NCBI GenBank assembly: GCA_025965695.1
Contig: JAOPWM010000100.1
Location: 1 to 41,919, forward strand
Direction: 5' to 3'
DNA from: Blastococcus sp.
GTDB lineage: Bacteria; Actinomycetota; Actinomycetes; Mycobacteriales; Geodermatophilaceae
DNA length: 41,919 nucleotides
Position numbers and translations under genes: made by a program. Under the pieces are notes generated by a model. It had not been told where the DNA came from, did no database searches, and saw nothing but the letters and a program-made list of their open reading frames with translations. Below, piece by piece: positions 15,278-22,752 of the stretch; position 1 is the stretch's first letter; each line of letters opens with the position of its first letter.

Positions 15278-15853
15278 ATGTCGCTCGCAGACGAGGTCCA
15301 GCGGATCGGAGCTCCGGTCCGCCGGTGGGCCCGCACCCAGAAGCGGGAGTACACCAACGGTGAGGAACGCCCCCTCACCGGCGACCTCGGCGCGATGGGC
15401 GTCTACGTCGGGCTGGTGTCGGCGGCCGCGGCGGCGGTGCGCGCGTCGAGACGGGAACTGCCCGAGCGGATCCCCGTCGGCGACGCGCTGCTCCTGACCG
15501 TGGCCACCTTCCGCCTGGCGCGCCGGATCGCCAAGGACCCGGTGACCGCCCCGATCCGGGCGCCGTTCACCCGCTTCGAGGGCGCCTCGGGGCACGCGGA
15601 GGTCGCCGAGGAGGTGCGCGAGCACGGTGGCGGGAAGCACGCCGTCGGTGAGCTGCTCACCTGCCCGTTCTGCCTGGCCCAATGGGTCGGGACCGGCTTC
15701 GTGTTCGGCTACGTCACTGCCCCGAAGGCGACCCGCCTGGCGGCGCTGACGATGACGATGGTGGCCGGCTCCGACGTCCTCCAGTTCGCCTACGACGCCA
15801 TCCAGAACGGCGGGCTCGCGCCCGACACCGAAGGCGTCGGCGGAGGAGAATGA
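15278..15853 (+). CDS. DUF1360 family membrane protein
   Basis: A 191-residue protein of the DUF1360 family. It has a polar N-terminus, a hydrophobic segment around residues 38-55, the conserved DALLLTVATFRLARRIAKDP, then the family signature ELLTCPFCLAQWVGTGF with two Cys spaced C-P-F-C, and a C-terminal membrane segment. The CPFC pair could bind metal or form a thiol centre; the biochemical role is unknown. In Bacillus a DUF1360 protein is linked to spores. Here it sits among stress genes and reads divergently from DUF5709. The start is ATG 15278. Confidence 0.85.
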   Translation: MSLADEVQRIGAPVRRWARTQKREYTNGEERPLTGDLGAMGVYVGLVSAAAAAVRASRRELPERIPVGDALLLTVATFRLARRIAKDPVTAPIRAPFTRFEGASGHAEVAEEVREHGGGKHAVGELLTCPFCLAQWVGTGFVFGYVTAPKATRLAALTMTMVAGSDVLQFAYDAIQNGGLAPDTEGVGGGE

Positions 15854-16051
15854 CGGTCTCCGTCCGACCCCTCGCGGGGTGGGCGGTCCGCGTCCGGCGT
15901 CCTTCCCCGGCCGGGCGTGTCCTCCGTCCGGGGGAGGCCGCGCGTCGGTCGACCTGCCGCGGGCACCCGCCCGCACCTATCCTGCGATCTTGACCCGGCC
16001 ACGGGTCCGTCATGGGGCTCGGAGTCCGGAGCCCGGTTGGGAAGGGGCGGC

Positions 16052-17074
16052 ATGCGATCGATCTGGCGCGGGCCTGTGTCGTTCGGCCTCGTCAGCATCG
16101 GCGTGAAGCTGTACTCCGCCACCGAGGACAAGGACATCCGTTTCCATCAGGTGCACGCCACCGACGGGGGACGGGTCAAGTACAAGCGGGTCTGCTCGAT
16201 CGACGGCGAAGAGGTCGAGTACAGCGACATCGCCAAGGGCTACGAGCTGCCCGACGGCCAGGTCGTGATCCTCACCGACGAGGACTTCGACGACCTGCCG
16301 CTGAGCACCCGGCGCGAGATCGAGGTCCTGGAGTTCGTGGACCAGGACGAGATCGACCCGATCATGTTCGAGAAGACCTACTACCTCGAGCCCGACGGCC
16401 CGGCCGCCCGCCCCTACGTGCTGCTGCGCGACGCGCTGGAGAACGCCGGCCAGGTCGGCATCACCAAGATCGCGATCCGACAGCGCGAATCGCTCGCCGC
16501 CCTGCGCGTGAAGGACGGCGTACTCGTGCTGCACACGATGCGCTGGCCCGACGAGATCCGCCGGCCCGACTTCGCCTTCCTCGACGAGGACATCACCGTC
16601 CGGCCGCAGGAGCTGAAGATGGCCGAGGCGCTGATCGGCTCGATGACCGGCGAATTCGATCCCACCGAATTCAGCGACGACTACCGCGAGGCACTGACCG
16701 CACTGCTCGAGGCCAAGCAGAGCGGCGGCGATGTGCAGCAGGTGCCGGAAGCGCCCGACTCCGGTGCCGCCGTCGTCGACCTGATGAGCGCGCTGCGCCG
16801 TAGCGTGGAGCGGGCCCGTGGCGGCTCCGCCGACGACGCCGGGGACGGCGACTCCGACGAGGAGGCGCCGGCCGCCAAGGCCCCCGCCAAGCGTGCGCCG
16901 GCCAAGAAGACGGCACCGGCCACGAAGGCGCCGGCCAAGAAGGCAGCCGCGGCGAAGAAGACCACCGCCACCAAGGCCACCCCGAGCAAGACCGCGAGCA
17001 CGAGCACCACGGCTGCGGCGAAGAAGACGACCGCGGACAAGCCACCGGCCAAGCGCGCCCGCCGCAGCGCCTGA
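16052..17074 (+). CDS. ku: Ku protein, bacterial non-homologous end joining
   Basis: A 340-residue bacterial Ku that would bind double-strand ends as a homodimer and recruit LigD-type enzymes. The core starts MRSIWRGPVSFGLVSIGVKL and includes YSATEDKDIRFHQVH, EFVDQDEIDPIMFEKTYYLE and ITVRPQELKMAEALI. The last 55 or so residues are a Lys/Ala/Pro/Thr tail built of PAKK-like units, the basic extension known to bind DNA in several actinobacterial Ku proteins. ATG 16052 follows GAAGGGGCGG. It heads a tight operon with the phosphoesterase-ligase, whose GTG starts two bases after its stop. Confidence 0.96.
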   Translation: MRSIWRGPVSFGLVSIGVKLYSATEDKDIRFHQVHATDGGRVKYKRVCSIDGEEVEYSDIAKGYELPDGQVVILTDEDFDDLPLSTRREIEVLEFVDQDEIDPIMFEKTYYLEPDGPAARPYVLLRDALENAGQVGITKIAIRQRESLAALRVKDGVLVLHTMRWPDEIRRPDFAFLDEDITVRPQELKMAEALIGSMTGEFDPTEFSDDYREALTALLEAKQSGGDVQQVPEAPDSGAAVVDLMSALRRSVERARGGSADDAGDGDSDEEAPAAKAPAKRAPAKKTAPATKAPAKKAAAAKKTTATKATPSKTASTSTTAAAKKTTADKPPAKRARRSA

Positions 17075-17075
17075 C

Positions 17076-18554
17076 GTGCCGCCGCGTCCGCGCGGCGGGC
17101 GGGAGGACCCGCTCGCCGAGTACCGCGCGAAGCGGGACCCCGCGCGGACGGCCGAACCCGTCCCGGCCGCGGGCAGCGCGCTGCCGACCGGGAACGACGA
17201 CACCTTCGTCGTCCAGGAGCACCACACCCCCCGCGGCCGTACCGGTGAGCGCGTGCACTGGGACCTCCGACTGGAGCGCGACGGGGTCCTGAAGAGCTGG
17301 GCGGTGCCCAAGGGGCCCCCGATCGAGACCGGGACCAACCGGCTCGCCGTCCCGACCGAGGACCACCCGCTCGAGTACGCGTCGTTCGCCGGTGGCATCG
17401 CCGCGGGCGAGTACGGCGGCGGCCACGTGACCATCTGGGACGCCGGTCGCTACGCCACCGAGAAGTGGCTCGACGACCACATCACCGTCACCTTCGACGG
17501 CACCCGGCTGGCCGGGCGGTACGTCCTCTTCCGGCTGGACGACGGCACCTGGAACGTGCGCAAGCTGGACGCGACGCCGCCGCCCGCGCAGACACGGCCC
17601 GACGCACCGCTGCCGATGCTCGCCAGCGCCGGGGAACTGCCGGGTGCCCAGGACGACGCGCAGTGGGGCTACGAATTCAAGTGGGACGGCGTGCGGGCCA
17701 TCGCCGCGGTGCACGGCGGCGTCCTGGCGCTGACCTCGCGCAAGGGCACCGACATCACCGTGCGCTATCCCGAGGTGGGGCGGCTCCCGGAAGCGCTCAC
17801 CGGCCACGAGGCGGTCGTGGACGGAGAGATCGTGGCCATGGACGCCGCCGGCCGCCCGGACTTCGGCGCCCTGCAGAACCGGATGCACCGCACGGGCTCG
17901 GAGGTGCCGCGGATGGCCGCCGGGGCACCGGTCACCTATCTGGTCTTCGACCTGCTCTCCTGGGACGGCGAGGACCTGCTGGATGTGCCCTACGCGCAAC
18001 GCCGGGAGCGGCTGGACGCACTGGGCCTCGCCGGTCACCGCTGGGTGGCCACGCCGTGGTTCCCCGGGGGCGGGGCGCAGGTGCTGGCCGCGAGCCAGGA
18101 GAACGGGCTCGAGGGCGTCGTCGCCAAGCGGCTGGCCTCGGCCTACCGCCCGGGCCTGCGCAGCCCCGACTGGCGAAAGGTCAAGAACATCCGCTCGCAG
18201 GCGGTCGTCGTCGGGGGCTGGCGGCCGGGCCAGGGCCGGCGGGCCGGGGGGATCGGGTCGCTGCTGTTCGGCGTCCCGGACGACGAGGGACGGCTGGTCT
18301 ACGCGGGGCACGTCGGGACCGGTTTCACCGACCAGGACCTGCAGAACCTGAAGCGGATGCTCACGTCACGGTCGACGTCCCCTTTTCACGGCGCCCTGCC
18401 GCGCGAGGTCACGCGGGACGCGCACTGGGTCGAGCCCGACCTGGTCGGGGACGTCGCCTACGCGGTATGGACGGCGGACGGCCGGCTCCGCCACCCCTCG
18501 TGGCGCGGCGTCCGCGACGACCTCGAGCCGGACGACGTGGTGATGGAGCCGTGA
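17076..18554 (+). CDS. ligD: LigD-type 3'-phosphoesterase / ATP-dependent DNA ligase
   Basis: A 492-residue end-joining protein. The 3'-phosphoesterase module (about 25-160) shows VQEHHTPRG, RVHWDLRLERDGVLKSWAVP and EDHPLEYASFAGGIAAGEYG. The ligase module (about 175-485) shows nucleotidyl motif I YEFKWDGVRAI with the adenylated Lys, VVDGEIVAMD (III), VFDLLSWDGED (IIIa), LEGVVAKRLAS (IV) and WRKVKNIRSQAVVV (V), then the OB-fold part with YAGHVGTGF. In Mycobacterium these modules are fused to a polymerase; here the polymerase is a separate gene whose GTG overlaps this stop by four bases. The GTG start at 17076 lies directly after the Ku stop. Confidence 0.95.
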   Translation: MPPRPRGGREDPLAEYRAKRDPARTAEPVPAAGSALPTGNDDTFVVQEHHTPRGRTGERVHWDLRLERDGVLKSWAVPKGPPIETGTNRLAVPTEDHPLEYASFAGGIAAGEYGGGHVTIWDAGRYATEKWLDDHITVTFDGTRLAGRYVLFRLDDGTWNVRKLDATPPPAQTRPDAPLPMLASAGELPGAQDDAQWGYEFKWDGVRAIAAVHGGVLALTSRKGTDITVRYPEVGRLPEALTGHEAVVDGEIVAMDAAGRPDFGALQNRMHRTGSEVPRMAAGAPVTYLVFDLLSWDGEDLLDVPYAQRRERLDALGLAGHRWVATPWFPGGGAQVLAASQENGLEGVVAKRLASAYRPGLRSPDWRKVKNIRSQAVVVGGWRPGQGRRAGGIGSLLFGVPDDEGRLVYAGHVGTGFTDQDLQNLKRMLTSRSTSPFHGALPREVTRDAHWVEPDLVGDVAYAVWTADGRLRHPSWRGVRDDLEPDDVVMEP

Positions 18555-19471
18555 GTCGCCAGCGGGTGGAGATCGACGGGCGGACGCTGCAGGTCTCCAA
18601 CCTGGAGAAGGTGCTGTTCCCGGAGGTCGGATTCACCAAGGCGCAGGTGATCGACTACTACGTCCGGATCGCGCCGGTGCTGCTCCCGCACCTGGCCGGC
18701 CGCCCGGTGACGTTCACCCGCTGGCCCGACGGGGTCGCTGGGCAGACGTTCTTCGAGAAGAACAGCGCGCGGCATGCCCCCGAGTGGGTCCGCCGCGTGA
18801 CGATCCCCAGCCCGGGCAGCTCGACGGGCCGGGAGACGCTGGACATGGTGGTCCTCGAGTCGGTCGCCGACCTCGCCTGGGCGGCCAACCTCGCCGCCCT
18901 CGAATTGCACGTCCCGCAGTGGCAGGTCGACGACGACGGCGTGCCAGAGCTTCCCGACCTGCTGGTGCTCGACCTCGATCCGGGCCCCGAGACGGGGCTG
19001 GTCGAGTGCTGTGCGGTCGCAGAGCGGCTGGGCGCCCGGCTGGAGGCCGACGGGCTCGACCCGGTCGTGAAGACGTCGGGTTCCAAGGGGATGCAGGTCT
19101 ACGCGCCCATCGAGGCGGCCGACCAGGAACACCCGAGCCGGTATGCCAAGGCGCTGGCCCAGGAGCTCTCCGCCGAGACGCCCGACTCGGTCGTCTGGCG
19201 GATGGAGAAGGTGCTCCGGCCGGGCAAGGTGCTCATCGACTGGAGCCAGAACAACCCGGCGAAGACCACCGTGGCGCCGTACTCGTTGCGGGCGCGGGCG
19301 CGGGCGACGGTGTCCACGCCGATCGGCTGGGACGAGGTCGATGCCGTCCGCGAGGGCGCCGACCCGGCGACGCTGCGCTTCTCCACTGACGACGTCCTCG
19401 CCCGCGTCGAGGAGTACGGCGACCTGTTCGACGTCGCCGGTGCGACACGGGGCCGCCTGCCCGCGGTCTGA
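18551..19471 (+). CDS. LigD-type primase-polymerase (separate PolDom)
   Basis: A 306-residue archaeo-eukaryotic primase-superfamily polymerase of the NHEJ PolDom type, for gap filling and nucleotide addition at breaks. It starts with VEIDGRTLQVSNLEKVLFPE and keeps HLAGRPVTFTRWPDG and FFEKNSARHAPEWV. Motif I is LDLDPGPE with Asp141 and Asp143, and the third acidic motif is LIDWSQNNPAKTT with Asp230. Motif II reads TSGSKGMQVYAPI: Ser176 is kept, but the position usually occupied by His is Gln182. The start overlaps the ligase stop (GTGA), so the three NHEJ genes are translationally linked. Confidence 0.93.
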   Translation: MSRQRVEIDGRTLQVSNLEKVLFPEVGFTKAQVIDYYVRIAPVLLPHLAGRPVTFTRWPDGVAGQTFFEKNSARHAPEWVRRVTIPSPGSSTGRETLDMVVLESVADLAWAANLAALELHVPQWQVDDDGVPELPDLLVLDLDPGPETGLVECCAVAERLGARLEADGLDPVVKTSGSKGMQVYAPIEAADQEHPSRYAKALAQELSAETPDSVVWRMEKVLRPGKVLIDWSQNNPAKTTVAPYSLRARARATVSTPIGWDEVDAVREGADPATLRFSTDDVLARVEEYGDLFDVAGATRGRLPAV

Positions 19472-19482
19472 CCCCCCTCCGA

Positions 19483-19500
19483 CAGAAGTGGCCATTTCTG
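19483..19500. repeat. Near-palindrome between NHEJ operon and purU
   Basis: CAGAAGTGGCCATTTCTG is an 18-bp inverted repeat with a single non-complementary pair. It ends 15 bp before the purU ATG, so it may be an operator or hairpin rather than a simple terminator. Confidence 0.5.
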
Positions 19501-19515
19501 CGACGATCTCCGACC

Positions 19516-20397
19516 ATGTCCACCGCAGGTCAGAACGATCCCCGCTTCACCGACGTGGGGCGCCTGGTCGTCCGGTGCCCTGACCGGCCCGGCATCGTCG
19601 CCGTCCTCAGCGGCTTCTTGGCAGAGGTCGGCGCGAACATCACCGACTCCCAGCAGCACTCCTCAGACCCCAGCGGCGGCACGTTCACCCTGCGCCTGGA
19701 GTTCGTGCTGGCCGACCTGGCCGGGCGCCGGGCGGGGCTCGAGCAGCGGCTGGCCGCACTGGCGGGGGAGTGGGGGATGGTCTGGCGGCTGACCGAGGCC
19801 TCGCGCCGGCCGACGCTGGCGGTGTTCGTCAGCCGGACCGATCACGTGCTGCAGGAGCTGATCTACCGGGTGCGCTCCGGAGATCTGCCGGCCGAGATCA
19901 CCTGCATCGTCTCCAACCACCGCGACCTGGAGCCGGTCGCGCGGGGGGCGGGTATCCCGTTCCACCACGTCCCGGTGACACCGGAGACGAAGGCGGAGGC
20001 CGAGGCGGCGGCACTGGAGCTGGTCGGGGGCGTCGACCTGGTTGTCCTGGCCCGCTACATGCAGATCGTGTCGGCCGATTTCTGCAGCCGGTTCCCGGAG
20101 CGGCTGATCAACATCCACCACAGCTTCCTGCCGGCGTTCGTCGGCGCGAACCCGTACCAGGCCGCTCACGACCGCGGGGTGAAGCTGATCGGGGCGACGG
20201 CGCACTACGTGACCCCGGAGCTGGACGCCGGTCCGATCATCGAGCAGGAGGTCGTCCGCATCGACCACCGGGCCACCGTCGAGGACATGCGCCGGATGGG
20301 CCGCTACGTCGAGCGGCAGGTGCTGGCCCAGGCGGTGACCTGGCACGTCGAGGACCGCATCATCGTCGAGGGGCCCCGCACCATCGTCTTCGCTTGA
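19516..20397 (+). CDS. purU: Formyltetrahydrofolate deformylase
   Basis: A 293-residue enzyme that hydrolyses 10-formyltetrahydrofolate to tetrahydrofolate and formate, supplying formate for purine synthesis and balancing one-carbon pools. An N-terminal ACT domain (about 13-90, GRLVVRCPDRPGIVAVLSGF) is followed by the formyltransferase fold (about 100-290) with CIVSNHRDLEPVA, LARYMQIVSADFC, the catalytic Asn/His segment LINIHHSFLPAF and the Asp in ELDAGPIIEQEV. Length matches the family. It starts with ATG 19516 just after a near-palindrome and ends before a perfect hairpin, so it is probably its own unit. Confidence 0.96.
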   Translation: MSTAGQNDPRFTDVGRLVVRCPDRPGIVAVLSGFLAEVGANITDSQQHSSDPSGGTFTLRLEFVLADLAGRRAGLEQRLAALAGEWGMVWRLTEASRRPTLAVFVSRTDHVLQELIYRVRSGDLPAEITCIVSNHRDLEPVARGAGIPFHHVPVTPETKAEAEAAALELVGGVDLVVLARYMQIVSADFCSRFPERLINIHHSFLPAFVGANPYQAAHDRGVKLIGATAHYVTPELDAGPIIEQEVVRIDHRATVEDMRRMGRYVERQVLAQAVTWHVEDRIIVEGPRTIVFA

Positions 20398-20406
20398 CAC
20401 GCTGCC

Positions 20407-20428
20407 GGACTTTCGGCGCCGAAAGTCC
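20407..20428. terminator. Perfect 22-bp palindrome, probable purU terminator
   Basis: GGACTTTCGGC is followed by its exact reverse complement. There is no U-run, so an operator role cannot be excluded. Confidence 0.6.
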
Positions 20429-20493
20429 GTAGCCAGCCGTCCCGCGTCGGGATGGCGTCACAACGTGAGTCGACACCGCGCCGTGGGCGTGTC

Positions 20494-20518
20494 CTTGTCT
20501 TGACTCAGTCAAGACAAG
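20494..20518. promoter_or_regulatory. Perfect 25-bp palindromic operator of the fur-catalase operon
   Basis: CTTGTCTTGACT, a single C, then AGTCAAGACAAG: two exactly complementary 12-bp arms, 18 bp before the ATG of the Fur-family gene. Position and symmetry fit a Fur/PerR-type autoregulatory operator. Confidence 0.82.
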
Positions 20519-20536
20519 GGGGTTGGGTGGGAGCTG

Positions 20537-21025
20537 ATGGAGACGACCTGGGCGCACGAGCTGCGCAGTGCGGGTCTGCGAGTGACGCGGCCGCGGCTGT
20601 CGGTCCTGAGCGTGCTCGCCGAGCGCCCTCATGCCGACGCGGACAGCATCGTCACCGGTGCTCGCGACCTGCACCCGTCCCTGTCCCCGCAGGCGGTCTA
20701 CGGCGTGCTCAAGGCGCTCGTCGCCGGGGGCATCGCCCGCCGCATCGAGCCGGCGGGAGCACCCGCGCTGTTCGAGCTGCGGGTCGGGGACAACCATCAC
20801 CACCTGGTCTGCCGCTCGTGCGGCGCGGTCGCCGATGTCGACTGCGCCGTGGGTGCGGCTCCGTGCCTGGTGCCCTCGGACACGGCGGGTTACGTCGTCG
20901 ACGAGGCCGAGGTCGTCTTCTGGGGTCTCTGCCGCGACTGTCAGTTCCAGGACGGTCAGCTGGAGGCCCCGGCTGAGTCAGTGCAGATCCACGAGCACGA
21001 AATCCGAGGAGGAGCAATCGCATGA
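20537..21025 (+). CDS. furA: Fur-family transcriptional regulator (FurA/PerR-like)
   Basis: A 162-residue Fur-family metalloregulator. The winged helix (about 5-80) includes [20 protein letters not shown] and [19 protein letters not shown]; the dimer/metal domain has [20 protein letters not shown] with a CxxC pair and a second pair in GLCRDCQFQ, as needed for a structural zinc, plus the His cluster for a regulatory metal. The gene overlaps the catalase gene by four bases (ATGA), which points to peroxide or iron sensing as in FurA-KatG of mycobacteria. GGGAG precedes ATG 20537, and a perfect palindrome lies upstream, so autoregulation is likely. Confidence 0.93.
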   Translation: METTWAHELRSAGLRVTRPRLSVLSVLAERPHADADSIVTGARDLHPSLSPQAVYGVLKALVAGGIARRIEPAGAPALFELRVGDNHHHLVCRSCGAVADVDCAVGAAPCLVPSDTAGYVVDEAEVVFWGLCRDCQFQDGQLEAPAESVQIHEHEIRGGAIA

Positions 21026-22689
21026 CCGATGTCGCATCGCAGGGACCGGCCGCCAGCGAGGCCGACCGCGCCGTTCTGACCAACCGTCAGGGCCACGCGG
21101 TCTATGACAACCAGAACCAGCGGACGGTGGGCGCACGTGGGCCCGCGACCCTGGAGAACTACCAGTTCCTCGAGAAGATCAGCCACTTCGACCGCGAGCG
21201 GATCCCCGAGCGCGTCGTGCACGCCCGCGGTGCCACCGCCTTCGGTGTCTTCGTGGCCGACGGCACCGTCGGCGACGAGCCGATCTCGAAGTACACCCGC
21301 GCCAAGCTCTTCCAGGAGAAGGGCAAGGAGACCGAGGTCGCGCTCCGGTTCTCGACCGTGGCCGGTGGCCGCGACTCCTCCGAGGCCACCCGCGACCCGC
21401 GCGGCTTCGCGGTGAAGTTCTACACCGAGGACGGCAACTGGGACCTCGTCGGCAACAACCTCGGTGTCTTCTTCATCCGGGACGCCATCAAGTTCCCCGA
21501 CTTCATCCACTCGCAGAAGCCCGACCCGGTGAACTTCGACCGGCAGGTGCCCAACCGGGTCTTCGACTTCTGGTCGCAGTCGCCCGAGGCACTGCACATG
21601 ATCACGCTCGTGCTCAGCCCGCGTGGCATCCCGGCCAGCTACCGCACCATGCAGGGCTTCGGCGTGAACACCTACAAGTGGGTCAACGCCGCCGGTGAGA
21701 CCCAGCTGGTCAAGTACCACTGGCTGCCCAAGCAGGGCGTGAAGTCCTGGACCTCGGCCGACGCGGAGGTCGCTCAGGGCAAGGAGCTCGGCGTCCACAC
21801 GAAGGACCTCTACGAGGCCATCGAGCGTGGCGAGTACCCGTCCTGGGACCTCTACGTCCAGCTGATGGACGACCACGAGCACCCCGAGCTGGACTTCGAC
21901 CCGCTGGACGACACCAAGACCTGGCCGGAGAACGACTTCCCGCTGCGCAAGGTCGGCACCATGACGCTGAACCGCACGCCGGAGAACTTCTTCCTCGAGA
22001 GCGAGCAGATCGCCTTCGGCACCGGTGTCCTGGTCGACGGCCTGGACTTCTCCGACGACAAGATGCTGGTGGGCCGGACGTTCTCCTACTCCGACACCCA
22101 GCGCTACCGGGTGGGCCCGAACTACCTGCAGCTGCCGGTGAACTCGGCCAAGAACGCCCGGGTCGCCACCAACCAGCGCGACGGTCAGATGGCCTACGCG
22201 GTGGACCTCGGTGCCGGACAGAACCCGCACGTCAACTACGAGCCGTCGATCCTCGGCGGTCTGCGTGAGGCCGAGTACCCGACGCACGACGAGCAGGGCC
22301 CGGAGATCCGCGGCCGGCTCACCCGCAAGCGGATCCCCCGCACCGACGACTACACGCAGGCCGGCCAGCGGTACCTGCTGTCGGAGCAGTGGGAGAAGGA
22401 CGAGCTGGTGGCCAACCTGATCGACGGTCTGTCCCAGACCGAGCGCCCGATCCAGGAGCGGATGGTCTGGCACCTGTTCATGGCCGAGGACGAGCTCGGT
22501 CAGCGGGTCGGCGACGGCCTGGGCATCAGCGCGGACGACGTCCGCGGCCTGCAGCCGCTCCAGACGCAGACGCTCACCGAGGCCGAGCTGCAGCGTGCGG
22601 CCAATCTGGGCAAGAACGGCCCGCGCGACGTCAGCGGCCTGACCATGACGCACTGCGTGCCGAACGAGCGCGTCGTCCTGGCGGGCTGA
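21022..22689 (+). CDS. katA: Monofunctional haem catalase
   Basis: A 555-residue monofunctional catalase converting hydrogen peroxide to water and oxygen in the cytoplasm. It has the catalytic His67 in [15 protein letters not shown], Asn145/146 in [15 protein letters not shown], and the haem-ligating Tyr356 in [16 protein letters not shown]. Length (about 550) sits between small- and large-subunit catalases and there is no C-terminal flavodoxin-like domain. ATG 21022 overlaps the regulator stop (ATGA), so regulator and catalase are co-translated. A strong terminator follows. Confidence 0.96.
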   Translation: MTDVASQGPAASEADRAVLTNRQGHAVYDNQNQRTVGARGPATLENYQFLEKISHFDRERIPERVVHARGATAFGVFVADGTVGDEPISKYTRAKLFQEKGKETEVALRFSTVAGGRDSSEATRDPRGFAVKFYTEDGNWDLVGNNLGVFFIRDAIKFPDFIHSQKPDPVNFDRQVPNRVFDFWSQSPEALHMITLVLSPRGIPASYRTMQGFGVNTYKWVNAAGETQLVKYHWLPKQGVKSWTSADAEVAQGKELGVHTKDLYEAIERGEYPSWDLYVQLMDDHEHPELDFDPLDDTKTWPENDFPLRKVGTMTLNRTPENFFLESEQIAFGTGVLVDGLDFSDDKMLVGRTFSYSDTQRYRVGPNYLQLPVNSAKNARVATNQRDGQMAYAVDLGAGQNPHVNYEPSILGGLREAEYPTHDEQGPEIRGRLTRKRIPRTDDYTQAGQRYLLSEQWEKDELVANLIDGLSQTERPIQERMVWHLFMAEDELGQRVGDGLGISADDVRGLQPLQTQTLTEAELQRAANLGKNGPRDVSGLTMTHCVPNERVVLAG

Positions 22690-22709
22690 CCGACACCACT
22701 GCACGGCCG

Positions 22710-22743
22710 GCGGGCCGCGACCGGGGAACCGGTCGCGGCCCGC
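22710..22743. terminator. Strong bidirectional terminator
   Basis: A perfect 15-bp stem, left arm GCGGGCCGCGACCGG, closes on a GGAA tetraloop between the convergent catalase and membrane-protein genes. Confidence 0.92.
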
Positions 22744-22752
22744 TCTGCTGTC

